Of a stretch of 64,000 nucleotides of DNA, positions 21,411-31,370 are shown one piece after another. Both the position numbers and the translations under genes were made by a program. Origin of the DNA: Nansenia antarctica (taxonomy: Eukaryota > Chordata > Actinopteri > Argentiniformes > Microstomatidae); the NCBI GenBank assembly GCA_963989245.1, contig OZ022346.1:59129584-59193583 (forward strand), in the 5' to 3' direction. How positions within the stretch are numbered: the first letter of the stretch is position 1; every line of letters starts with the position of its first letter. The notes below the pieces were generated by a model, which was not told the origin of the DNA, ran no database searches, and worked only from the letters and a program-made list of their open reading frames with translations.

Positions 21411-21494
21411 ATTATTGAGCCCATTGATATGGAGGAAAGTGTGACCATTGAAAACAAGTGCAGGAGGATAAATATGTTTACTACCATTTTAATT

Positions 21495-23017
21495 TTATTT
21501 CTTGTTTCCCTCCGCTTTCTGCTGCTTTGACTTGCGCTTTAGTTTCCCCTCTAACAGCGCCCTCTTCCTCCCTCCCACTATCGTCAACAGCTCAGACTCG
21601 TCTTGCTCCCCGCACCCATCGTCACTGACACTTGTTGTTAACATCTTTTCAGATGTTTTCGGGGGGGGGCTTACGGATACGGCCCCTCGCCATTCCGACT
21701 CGTTGTTCATGGGGGTTCCCTCCTTTGATTTGTTGCCTGCCTCTTGTGCTTCTTTCGGGCGCACGACTCTCGGGGGCAAAGGCTCTTGTTGGGAACCTCT
21801 CCCCCCGGTCGTCTGTGCGCTCCCTTGCAACTCCGATGCCTGGGTTACCCCCATAAAGCTGTCGAGGCTCGACCCCATGCCCCCCATCCCACTCTCTCCT
21901 GTCAGTCCCGACCACCTCGTACTCTGAGTCTCTGACACAGTCTGAGCTGTCAACGATACTCCCTCCTCCATCCCCTCTTCCTCCTCTCCCTCGCTCTTCT
22001 CTTCCTCCTCTCCCTCGCTCTTCTCTTCCTCTTCTCCCTCTCCCTCTCCCTTCTCTCCCTCTCCCTTCTCTCCCTCTTCCCCCTTTCCCCCTTCCCTTCT
22101 TCCTCCCTCTGTCTAAAAACAGTGGATGGACTCGTCACTACTTCTTCCTCCCTACACTTACATTGGGATTCCAGGTCCCCACACCCCCTGCACTTGTTTT
22201 CAAAAGTCGCGCATTCCCTCGCATAATGCCCGCTGAGCCCACACCTTCTGCACCTGAACTCGGGACATTCCCGTAGGATGTGCCCTGGCTGCAGACACAT
22301 CCTACACACCTTCACCTGTCTGTCATGAATCACCCGAAAGAAATCAGACCCATTGTCCGTCTCGAACTTGGTCGAGTACGGCAGTGACTTTACAACATCA
22401 TTAAATTTTACTTTCACAAAACGTCTACCTTCACATATGCTGGTCCCCGGCCACATCCTCCTCTTTATCGGGGAGACCGCTTGCACCCCCCAGTCCGATA
22501 ATTTCCGGAGAATGTCCCCGTCCTTGGTGTAGACCGGCAGTCCGATGAAGGAAACCACCATCTCGTCCCCGCACAGCTCCCTCGCCATGACCCTCGTCTC
22601 CTTGATCTTGAAGCCGTCGAGCAGCCTCTCTTTCCCCTTCGGATGGCTCATCGTGACTTCGTATTTATTTAATCCGATGTATCGACAGCCCAGTCGAGCC
22701 CGCACACCTCCTTCGTCGCCCGGAGCAGCGCCATCATCGTCACCTTCTCCTCGCCGACCAGCTCCACCGCCACCGTCAACTCCTTGCTATAGGCCGGCTC
22801 CTCTCGCTCCTCTCTCCTCTCTCCCTCTCGCTTCTCTCTCTCCGCATTCGCCCTCGCTTCCGCCGCCTGCTTCTTCCTCGCTATTCTCTCTCTCTCCTCT
22901 CTCACTTCATCTCTCCCTCTCTGTCTCTCTATCTCCTCTCTCTCTCTCTCCTTCTTTCGCCATGCCTGTGTCCGTGTTCTTAGTTGTGTCGTCTGTCGTT
23001 CCGAGTCCTTTTACCAT
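21495..23017 (-). pseudogene. ORF1 (gag) of copy M1
   Basis: ORF1 starts at ATG 23017 (MVKGLGTTDDTTKNTDTG), has an Arg/Glu-rich coiled region (about 22950-22830), then KELTVAVELVGEEKVTMMAL, the pre-knuckle domain (GVQAVSPIKRRMWPG) and two CCHC knuckles plus a third Cys cluster. A Glu/Arg-rich tract and a Ser-rich tail follow, ending ESELLTIVGGRKRALLEGK at about 21495. At least two frameshifts split it (near 22690 and in the tract at about 21960-22090). ORF2 begins about 55 bp downstream. Confidence 0.82.
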
Positions 23018-23214
23018 GTTGAGCCGTCCGTGTACAAACAAAACGAAAAAACAAAAATATCCCCCCTAACAGCAAGCTGCTGGGGGAATACACTCTTTCA
23101 CACTGACTCTCCTTTCACTCACACAAACTACGCAAATATTCAAACACCAAACTCTCATGCACACAAAAAAATTCCAAACGCTCTCGCTGCTATCCCGCAC
23201 TTTTTACGACAGGT

Positions 23215-23241
23215 CGTATTCAGGGTGGTATGGCCGTAAAC
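23215..23241 (-). pseudogene. 5S rRNA gene, first 27 bp, flanking M1
   Basis: Reverse complement GTTTACGGCCATACCACCC then TGAATACG. The partner of the 3' part at 15329-15423. The TATATA element sits upstream, and the junction with M1 falls after the ATACG/ACACG motif. Confidence 0.9.
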
Positions 23242-23543
23242 AAAGTTTGCTGTGCTCGGTGGTGTATATAAGGTTGGTGCCAGTCAGAACACACACACAC
23301 ACACACCGTGAGTGAACTTAGTTCTGACTATAAGGTGGATAGGTGCTCCTAATCAAATGTTGAGTGAATGAGAGACTATAGATGACTACCCTCTGCCAAT
23401 GATTCCAAATTGATTTGAAACCTACTATGGTATGGCCTACATGAAGCTGCCTTCCTAGTTTGAAAAGCAGTGTAAAAAGCATGATTTTGTTCCAGTTGTT
23501 AAAAGGGTGGCATAGTACACTCTACTGGTGGAGGTTGAGAAAA
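23242..23543 (-). other. 5S rDNA non-transcribed spacer
   Basis: A complete spacer of about 300 bp with the same blocks as 14997-15328 and a shorter (AC)n tract. It joins the 3' end of the Ginger-bearing 5S gene to the 5' end of the M1-bearing gene. Confidence 0.85.
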
Positions 23544-23595
23544 GCTTACGGCACCGGGTATTCCCAGGCGGTCTCTCATCCAAGTACTAACCCGG
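23544..23595 (-). pseudogene. 5S rRNA gene, 3' end, cut by Ginger
   Basis: The reverse complement reads CCGGGTTAGTACTTGGATG through to GTGCCGTAAGC. The gene is interrupted by the Ginger transposon at a CCGG. The upstream portion continues at 27971-28007 and is itself cut by retrotransposon M0, so this 5S gene has two different insertions. Confidence 0.9.
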
Positions 23596-24066
23596 TGTAA
23601 GTACCGGAATTTCCGACCCGCGAGGTTTTTTCCGACCCTACCAGATCCGGTCATAGGTTCAGCCCTTTCCGGCCATAGGTAGCGCTATGATTCGCTGACG
23701 ACGATGATTTCCGATCACATGATGACCGCCATTTTTACCCATCAGTAATTTTGGCTGTTTATAGATCTAATCTCTGTAGCTACCTTAAGATACATGGATG
23801 TTGCGCGCGCCGTGACGTGAGAGAGTTTAAAGGATTCTAAAGGCGTCCAAGAATTACTTGATGAAAGGTAAGTCAGTGTGAATAACTATGTTATATCCAC
23901 TCTTGAAGCCACTGCTTGAAATGGCGAAAATGGCGAAAATGCATAGGCCTGTATCAAAATTGAGTGTCTCATTAAGCATCTGCTAACTATTGTGTGCATA
24001 AAACCTGTTTCCAGTGGCTTTATATTTGCACTTCTAAATGAATGCTGTATTTTCCTGCTGCATCAG

Positions 24067-26817
24067 GTGAGGAGTTGTACTACAAGGACAAATACAAGGA
24101 CAAACTTCGCTTGGTGGTGTGCAACAAAGATGGAGTTCGTGATGTCCTGATGGTAACTTTCTTATCTGACTTGAGTTCTTGTCCATCATCTTTCCCAATT
24201 ATGACAAGATTATCATTGTTGGAGACCTCAAAACCTACTTATTCAATCTCGCCTTTTAAATGTCTGTCTTTATTGTTGTTTCATCTATACTATTGTTGTT
24301 TTATCTTCTTTGCTCTCTGTGAAGAGATGTGTCACATTTTTGTGAGAAATGGGCTATACAAATGAAGTTTGATTTGATCTGAAGGAGTGCCACGACAACC
24401 ATGGGACTGGGGGTCATCCAGGGAGACGCCGAACGCTGGAGAAGGTGACGGCGTCCTACCTCTGGTCCACCTTGCGGGAGGATGTCACAAAATGGGTGAG
24501 TTTTTGATGTTATTAGTGCATGGTGTGTGTGAACATTGTAATTTATACACTGCCCATTAGCAATGATCTTTTACTCAAAGATCTCCAACTCTTGTGTAAT
24601 TCTCATACTGACCACAATCTGATTCTGCACTGGAACACCCAGACCATCATACAGGCCGCGGCCCCTCAACCACAGCGGTTCTGCCCAGCAGCTGACCACC
24701 ACCACCAACATGACGCCTCAACCACATCAAGAATTCTCTGACTCTAGATAATTTCCTCTGAAATGTCACTGTTTTAAAGGTTGATGAGTGCCCCCGCTGT
24801 CAACATCATGAGACAATAAAGACAGTTGCACCTGTACTCCATCCCATCCAAGTGAAAGAGGCATGGAGTGTCCTGGGGATTGATCTCATTGGTCCACTTC
24901 CCACCACTGCAAAGGGCAAAAGGTAGCTACTGAATGTTGGGCAGAAGTATGTGTAACCCCTTTTGGTTAAAGCTAGTGAGATAAGCTGACATCATGTATT
25001 GGATAAGTCAATAAAAGTTATGAAGCAAGTTTTTGGTCGACCCCATGAGGAATAGCTGCTGCAATGCTGTAGCTAATGGAGAACAATCTGCATTTTTCAT
25101 TGCGGATACATTCTGACTGCAACCGAACTCTTCACCAAGTGGGCTGTGGCAAAAACCCTCTACACCAAAACAGCCAATGAGGTGTCCAGGAAGATAGTTA
25201 ACATTCTTCTTGACTTTGGACTGGTAGAGAGGATCATTACCGACCAAGGACGGGAATTTGTGAATGAGGTACAGTTATCTATATAAGACACAGTGTATGT
25301 GATGTGTGACATTTGATAATTGTAATTTAATTGCATACACTAATGCATCTGCAGGTCAACCGTGGTGTTTTTGAGGCTCTGGGTGTCAAACACTGCATCA
25401 CGTCACCCTACCACCCCCAGGCCAATGGACAGGACGAGCGCACAAACCGCACCGTGAAGACTGCGCTTGCCAAGTACTGTGGGGAGGGACAGAACGACTG
25501 GGATGTCCATTTGAGGGGCATCATAATGAGCATCAACACCTCTAAGCAGGTAGCCTACTATTGTGTAACAACTGCATATGTAAACAATTCAAACAAACAT
25601 AGAAAGAAACAAAAAACAATTTAAACAATATAGAAAGATGGTGAAATTGAGATTGAGATTGATTGAGATTGAGATAACGTTTATTGCCACTATGCATTAC
25701 ACATATAGGAATTTGCTTCGTCACCACAGCAAGTGCGTTTATACTTTTTTCACATGTCAAAAAACAGGACAACACAACAACAACACAGGACAGACAACAG
25801 TGCATTGGATAGTGCGGTATAAAGTAAAGTGCAGTGCAGAAATGCTATTGATTGTACTTTTGTTTTGTTTTACAGCGATCAACCAGGTACGGCACCCTGT
25901 TCGGACGGCACCCTCGCAGCCCAGGTGTCATCAACACAACACAGACTGAGGAGGGTGACGACTCAGCTGTGGTTGTGGTTGATTTGCCAGAGGAGGATGT
26001 ACAGGCGAAGACTGTCGAAGTTACAGATCTACATGCAAAGGTGATGTAAAAATGGCAATTTTTTATTTATTTTTTGGCATAATAATATCTAATAATAACA
26101 AATATGCATACAATGGCAATATATGCTATAAAATATGAATATGTTTCAAGGGAACATTTATTAAATGATAACCATTTTTCAGATTTACCAGAACATCCAA
26201 ATTGCCCAGGCAAGGCAGAAAAAGACCTACGAGGCCCAGAAACAAAAGGGGGTCAAATCCTTTGACTTCAAAGTTGGGGATGAGGTCCTACGGGCAAACA
26301 AAAGGAAGGAGGGACGGAAAGGAGGGCGACTGGAGGCCAATTGGTTTGGGCCGCACATCATATCCTCCATCTCACCCAAGGGTGTGGTGATGCTGTCCAG
26401 CACCAAAGGGCCTCAGCTAAAGCAGGGTGTGAACGTTGCCCAGCTGAAGCCGTTCATCAGGCCTATTTTGAGAGGTATTATTATTGTTAATACAAGGACA
26501 TACACACTTAGTGTATGTGCAGTAACTGTATGTATGTGATACACCCTCCTGGGAGCGGAGTGGATGAACAAGAACGCCCACCGGCTGTAAGGGAAGGTCC
26601 AGGAGCCTGCTTTTCTGCAATTGGACAAAATACAGAGAGAGGAAATAGAGGCTAAATTGACACTGATTGAAGACGAAGAAGAACGTCAAGAATTGCTGGA
26701 AATATTTTTTTTGAATTTGAACTTAAAATTGATTATGATTTATTTCTGTTAGAGGTCAAGGACAATCTTGGCATCCCTGTGTGCGCACGTTTCAAGGCTC
26801 CCAGTTCGGAAGAGTGA
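24067..26817 (+). CDS. Ginger transposase (integrase-like), multi-exon
   Basis: DDE-type transposase resembling LTR-retrotransposon integrases. Exons with consensus borders and matching phases: 24067-24152, 24385-24495, 24780-24922, 25106-25268, 25355-25549, 25876-26040, 26183-26474 and probably 26753-26817 ending in TGA. The H2C2 zinc-binding part is ECHDNHGTGGHPG then DECPRCQ. Catalytic candidates are the D in LGIDLIGPLP, the D in IITDQGREF and the E in NGQDERTNRT. A GPY/F-like module (NWFGPHIISSISPKG) is near the C-terminus. No stop or frameshift occurs in these exons. The 5' exon with the start codon is not identified, and the acceptor before 25106 reads GG instead of AG, so this copy may not splice correctly. 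Confidence 0.82.
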
Positions 26818-27266
26818 TTGATTAATTAGTGTGCTTGCAGTCGCAAATATAAAACTGAATCTGAACAGTAGTGTGAACTACATGTTGGTCACATTACCCC
26901 AAATGATAACGATGGATGACCGATGGCCTTATTCACTTATTCCTTCCAGCTAGAGTCTGGATCTAGCTAGAGTTAGAGTCATGTCAGAGGGAGGGGCTTT
27001 TGACACGAGCATGCTGTCTGCGTCAGTCCATCCTCTCCATGGGCGTGGGTTAGATGTGGCTACAGGCCCCAAACATTTCCCAAATAAGATATATATGTAT
27101 ATGTACACATGCTATATTTCGGTTAACCTACACAATGTTTTTACTTGATTCCAGCTAATTTGTGAATGAATACGTTTTTGTTTGTGTATGGTCAATCCAT
27201 TTTTATGTAAATATGGTTTCATGCTGTATTGATTTACAATAAATTCATTGCATTTCATTAAATCGT

Positions 27267-27485
27267 GTTGCTTTACTACAAAAAACACATCTGATTGAGG
27301 AAGACTACAAAACATTGAGAAAGGATTTGGTAAACCAAGTATTTCATGCGTCATATGGTAAGAAGAGGGGTGTGGCCATAGTAATTAATACATCTCTACC
27401 ATTCTCTGAAGAGAAAGTGATAAAAGATAATAGGAGAAGATATGTAATGGTTGACCCTATTACATTAACCATAGCTAAAGGTAAT
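27267..27485 (+). pseudogene. L1-type LINE endonuclease fragment
   Basis: The plus strand encodes VALLQKTHLIEEDYKTLRKD, then KKRGVAIVINTSLPF and RRRYVMVD. This is the N-terminal endonuclease of L1-type ORF2, in which the usual QETH is changed to QKTH (loss of the catalytic Glu). About 70 residues, with no further ORF2. It sits between the Ginger gene and its right terminal repeat. Confidence 0.72.
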
Positions 27486-27970
27486 GAATCTTTTTTTCAT
27501 TTCATACCTATTAGTTTACTCTAACGAATTAAAATGATTAACCAGCATAATGGCACAGAGAATGCAGAGATGTGTATATATACAAAGGGTTGAAATATAT
27601 GTTGTTATTATTATTATTATTACTTTATTATCACATAACAGCTATTTGAAGCAAACTATGGAAAATGTATAACTGAGTAGTGAAATACTCAGAAATAGTG
27701 AAATACATTCTTAGAAATGTCTACCGTGTCATGATTACTTGAACATACACACTGTGACACATTGGTCACACGCGCGGGCACACACTCGCGCACGCGCGAT
27801 GCGCGCGAAACACACACACAACACACAGTTTCAGATCTACTAACGGGTCTTCGTTGTCATCGCGAATCATAGCGAATCATAGCGCTACCTATGGCCGGAA
27901 AGGGCTGAACCTATGACCGGATCTGGTAGGGTCGGAAAAACCTCGCGGGTCGGAAATTCCGGTACTTACA

Positions 27971-28007
27971 CCGGCCCGACCCTGCTTAGCTTACGAGATC
28001 GGGCGTG
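27971..28007 (-). pseudogene. 5S rRNA gene, internal part between M0 and Ginger
   Basis: The reverse complement reads CACGCCCGATCTCGTAAGC then AAGCAGGGTCGGGCCGG. About 10 bp are missing relative to the copy at 15329-15423. It joins the 3' end of M0 on one side and the Ginger element on the other. Confidence 0.85.
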
Positions 28008-28228
28008 TTTTTTTGTTTTTTTTTAATCAAAAATACATTTCACAGATAATTTTTTTCAGTCGGTTATTTACATTATTCACAAACACATACAGATACGATA
28101 CGTAAATAACACAGTGAGACATGACAGACAGCACAACACAAAATGTGGGACAGACATAGAATAGACAAAAGACGACAACAAAAAAGACCAAGTAGCATAC
28201 CAGGTCTTATCTATGCCTGGCAGCCCTT
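28008..28228 (-). mobile_element. 3' end of Mutsu-like copy M0
   Basis: Nearly identical to the 3' UTR end of M1 (15424-15640), including GTTATTTACATTATTCACA and ACCAGGTCTTATCTATGCC. It breaks off at 28228 against the start of the zinc-finger locus repeat, which marks the edge of the 5S array. Confidence 0.85.
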
Positions 28229-28235
28229 GTAGTGT

Positions 28236-28800
28236 CATAGACATCAAATTGAATATTTAGGATGTAGGCAACATTCTTAGAACATGGAGTTGTGGACTCA
28301 TTTACCACTGGTACAGGGTTGGAAAACCCTGTGATCATCAACCCTGTGATCAACCCTATGATCATTCTATAGTATAATATGATATATTATCATTCTAAGG
28401 AAAAAATAAATAACGTTTTAAAAAAAAGAACTATATTATTTTTCCATTATTTTTCACTTTATTATTTAACAAAAATCATTTTGATCATTCTATGATCATT
28501 CTATAGTATAATATGATATATTATTATCATTCTAAGAAAGAAAAAACAAAGTTTAAAAACGTTTTTTAAAAGGATGGATATAATGGTGGGACACATGACA
28601 GAACGGACATTGTAGGAGTTAACTGCCTCCAGCAGAGGGCAGTAGTGCAGCATCAAGGACGCACGCTGCCGTTAAAACCAAAACAAGAAGAAGAAGAAGA
28701 CGACGACGTGGTCTATTCCCGCGATATCAGGGAACGAGAAGTCGATCTAAGATGGCGGAGTCAGTAAACACACACCGTGCTGAAGCTGAAGACCTTTGCT
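28236..28800 (+). repeat. Duplicated 5' region of the zinc-finger gene, copy 1
   Basis: About 565 bp closely repeated at 45450-46029. It includes palindromic AT-rich blocks (CTATAGTATAATATGATATA), a GAAGAAGAAGACGACGACG tract and the start of a transcribed-looking region (AAGATGGCGGAGTCAGT). Here it leads into an exon with a donor; in the other copy it is cut off. Confidence 0.85.
28629..28642 (+). promoter_or_regulatory. CTCF-core-like site
   Basis: CCAGCAGAGGGCAG fits the CTCF core consensus CCASYAGRKGGCRS at every position. It lies about 100 bp upstream of the presumed first exon of the zinc-finger gene and is kept in the duplicate at 45867-45880. Binding is inferred from sequence only. 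Confidence 0.45.
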
Positions 28801-28932
28801 GCCGCTAAACCCAACAGAACAAGAAGAACCAGAACGGTTAGAATAGTTACATCTCTGTATTTGGTTTCCTTTACTGCGTATAAAAACATCTCAACAGTCA
28901 ACAAGGAGAACGGGAGACTCTGAGTGTCGGAG
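28740..28932 (+). other. Presumed non-coding first exon of the zinc-finger gene
   Basis: A purine-rich segment (AACAAGAAGAACCAGAACGG) ends at a strong donor, GTCGGAG followed by GTGAGTAG at 28933. The position fits a 5' untranslated exon about 1.7 kb ahead of the exon with the ATG at 30706. The start site is not determined. Confidence 0.45.
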
Positions 28933-30667
28933 GTGAGTAGAAGCCTTTGTCTCAGCTCGCTGCCTCACTGTCTAACATGTTACTACTGACCACTTCTGTC
29001 TGCAGAGATTGATTGATTGATTGAAAACTTTATTAGAAGATTTGCAGAAGTAGGTACATGAAAGTACATATTACATACAAGGTCAACTAACAGGATAAAA
29101 ACCCAAGAAAGCCACTGGCTTATTTCAATTGGGGTCCTAGATAGGCTATTCTGTCACTATACAATGTTGTTATCTATATATAACACTATAGAATGTTGTT
29201 TTATATATATAACACTATAGAATGTTGCTATATAACACAATATAATGTTGGCGGAACTTGTTATCAGTTTATGTCCGTGTCGCCTGGTCTGGACGAGCAC
29301 ACGGAGGTACTGATGGCGCTTCTCCACTATGGAAGGCCATCAACGCAAATAACGTCTAGAAATCCCGTGTCCACACGTAGTGCCATTGTAGTAGATTTTG
29401 GCACACATGCACACATAAACCGTATAAACTGTATAGTTTGCCTTTTGCTATAAGGACCCTCCTGACTATGGGGGCTAGGGGAGGGGGGGCTAGGGGAGGG
29501 GAGGGTTTACGACCCTTTGTTAAAGCCATGTGGTCATCTCAAAATGGCTTCCTGTGTTCTGAGCCCAACCCCCTGACCTATAACCTGAAGTGACATCAGT
29601 CACATGAAGCAACAATACTATGTGCAATATGACAACCCTTGTGTACATAAGGTTCAGATATCGGAAAAGGATATTTATAGCATAGCATAGAGTACAGCAC
29701 AGTGTTTTATTGTATAGTAGTATAGTATAGTAGATAGTGTACATAGCCTTTATTTATGTAAACCAGCTCTTTTCCCTTTTATCGCACCTTGGGCTTTTGG
29801 GCTTTTCTACAGTAAAGGTGATGGGATATTATTTGAAACTGTATTTACACATCATTGTTTACAAATAGGGGAGTGGAGCCAGGGGGTGAGGCTCTCTTCA
29901 CCTCAGCCAGCCCCTCACCACCAGCAGCAGCTGCTCTTGTAACTGTTCCTTTGTTTGATAAATAGTCTGAGAACTCATTGGCTGACTGCCAGTTTAGGAC
30001 AGAATGCTTCAAAGCATAACAATCATATTATTATGACGTCATGTTGTTTGTTATATTGAAATATATGGGTTAGGGTTAGAGAGGTTTTAGGTTTTATTTC
30101 ATTTCTAACATTTCCCCATGCCAGTTATCCGGTATGACATGTTGTGAGTAAAGAGTCTAATAGCTCTTGACCTTTGTAAGGCAGTGAGGGTATGTCCAGA
30201 ATGTCAGTAACACTAGGCTATGCTACACCCTCAAAACATTTTCATATCATTTAATAAACAGAGATTAATAGATTAAATAAATGTTTTTTTATAAACATTT
30301 TCCTTATTTTAACTTCATAAAGGGGTTTGGACATCACGTCACGTCATTGGGCCAGTTGCTTATGGTCCCTTGAAAAGGAGGGTGCCACGTATTAAAGAGC
30401 TGTAACATCTAAACCATTCCTCCAACTTGGATCTGGATACCCTCAAATTAAAGAGGGTGTTTGACAGTCTGCACTTTAAGGCCATATTCATTCTATAACT
30501 TGAATATGTTTTGGTAAACAACTAAAATGACAACAGTTCTGTCAAAGAGTCCAAATGGACCTAACTGTAGCTTGGCTACTGTTTTCCAATTCTGGAAAAA
30601 GAAATGTTCAATGTTTTGATTACATTTCGTCACTCTGTTTTAATATTTTGATCATCTGTGTTGGTAG
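28933..30667. other. First intron, no gene
   Basis: It holds a LINE or SINE 3' tail in minus orientation (about 29000-29090, starting with tandem ATTG) and short AT-rich palindromic repeats (29150-29250, ACACTATAGAATGTTG). I see no other feature. Confidence 0.5.
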
Positions 30668-31370
30668 GATTCCCTGCACTGTGAACTGTCCATCTGGGCA
30701 GAGAGATGGAGGCTTCTGCTTACTCAGTGTCAGAGAGCCAGAGGACACACCTTGGGTCCCCTGATGCAGAGGCAGTAGGACAGAACCACCGGAAGGACAA
30801 TCTTATTAGGCTCCAGCCACCACCACCACCACCACCTCCCACCCACAGGGACCATCACTCTCCCAAAATTAAAGAAGAGTACGACACACCGTGGGACAGC
30901 TTTCTACGGGACTTTATCAAAAACCAAAAGGCCAAAGATGAGATGCTCAGCAGATCTGCGTCAGGGTGTCACCTCTCTGAAGCAGCGAATGACATGGATA
31001 GTGACAGTAATGACATGGATAGTGACAGTAACGGCAGTTCAGAGGTCAAGACTGGAGGTCAGGAGGTCAAGATCGAAGAGTGCTATGGTAGGAATTCCTC
31101 TCAGCAAAGGCCAACCACGGGCCGCGCTAGAGCTGACCAATCACATCCTGAGTCAGGTGGTCACAAGAGCAGCTCAGTGATTGGATTACAGGAGCAGCAG
31201 AGAAGGACAGCGGCAGGGCAAACCTCTGAGCAAAGGAAACATAGTTGTGGTCATGAGGACATGCGCCAGTGCTACGTCCAGTGTGGGAAGAAACTAAACA
31301 CGGCGGATATTGTGAAAATACAGCAGCGAATTAGAAGACCAGACCAACACCGTTGTGCTACAACTGATCA
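30668..31370 (+). CDS. Zinc-finger gene exon A1 (first coding exon)
   Basis: The acceptor TTGGTAG precedes 30668 and the start codon is at 30706. Residues 1-221 include a Pro run (30820-30843), IKEEYDTPWDSFLRDFIKN, a repeated NDMDSDS block and VKIEECYG, which resembles a short sumoylation-like acidic motif. The exon ends in phase 2 at a CA|GTAAGT donor; the TAA just after it (31372) is intronic, not a real stop. Confidence 0.65.

Larger units (their letters stand above)
15424..23214 (-). mobile_element. Mutsu-like 5S-targeted non-LTR retrotransposon, copy M1 (near full length)
   Basis: The element lies between the first 27 bp of a 5S gene (23215-23241) and the rest of it (15329-15423). Order from its 5' end: 5' UTR, ORF1/gag (23017-21495), ORF2 with endonuclease and reverse transcriptase (about 21440-18296), a 1.7 kb DNA transposon insertion, the ORF2 zinc-binding C-terminus (16533-16084), then a 3' UTR with repeated ACCAGGTCTTA blocks and a short A-rich end at 15424. 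Without the inserted transposon it is about 6.1 kb. Tx1-clade Mutsu elements are known to insert into 5S rRNA genes of fish. Frameshifts in gag and a stop late in ORF2 make this copy inactive. Confidence 0.85.
23596..27970 (+). mobile_element. Ginger-type DNA transposon
   Basis: Both ends carry matching inverted repeats of about 100 bp (23596-23697 and 27872-27970), beginning TGTAAGTACCGGAATTTCCG. They differ by a 1-bp T-run change, and the right end has a 10-bp internal repeat. A 4-bp duplication CCGG (23592-23595, 27971-27974) flanks it within a 5S gene. TGT...ACA termini, a 4-bp duplication and an intron-containing, gypsy-integrase-like transposase are the hallmarks of Ginger elements. A minus-oriented LINE tail (about 25640-25860) lies in one intron and an L1 fragment near the right end. 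Confidence 0.88.

Noticed and set aside
22545..23069. Plus-strand Ser/Pro-rich frame of 174 codons
   Set aside because: Antisense shadow of the Arg/Glu-rich gag region of M1.
23810..23870. First exon of the Ginger gene ending at the GTAAGT at 23871
   Set aside because: An open frame (KGVQELLDE) exists, but its phase does not fit the exon at 24067, so I did not include it.
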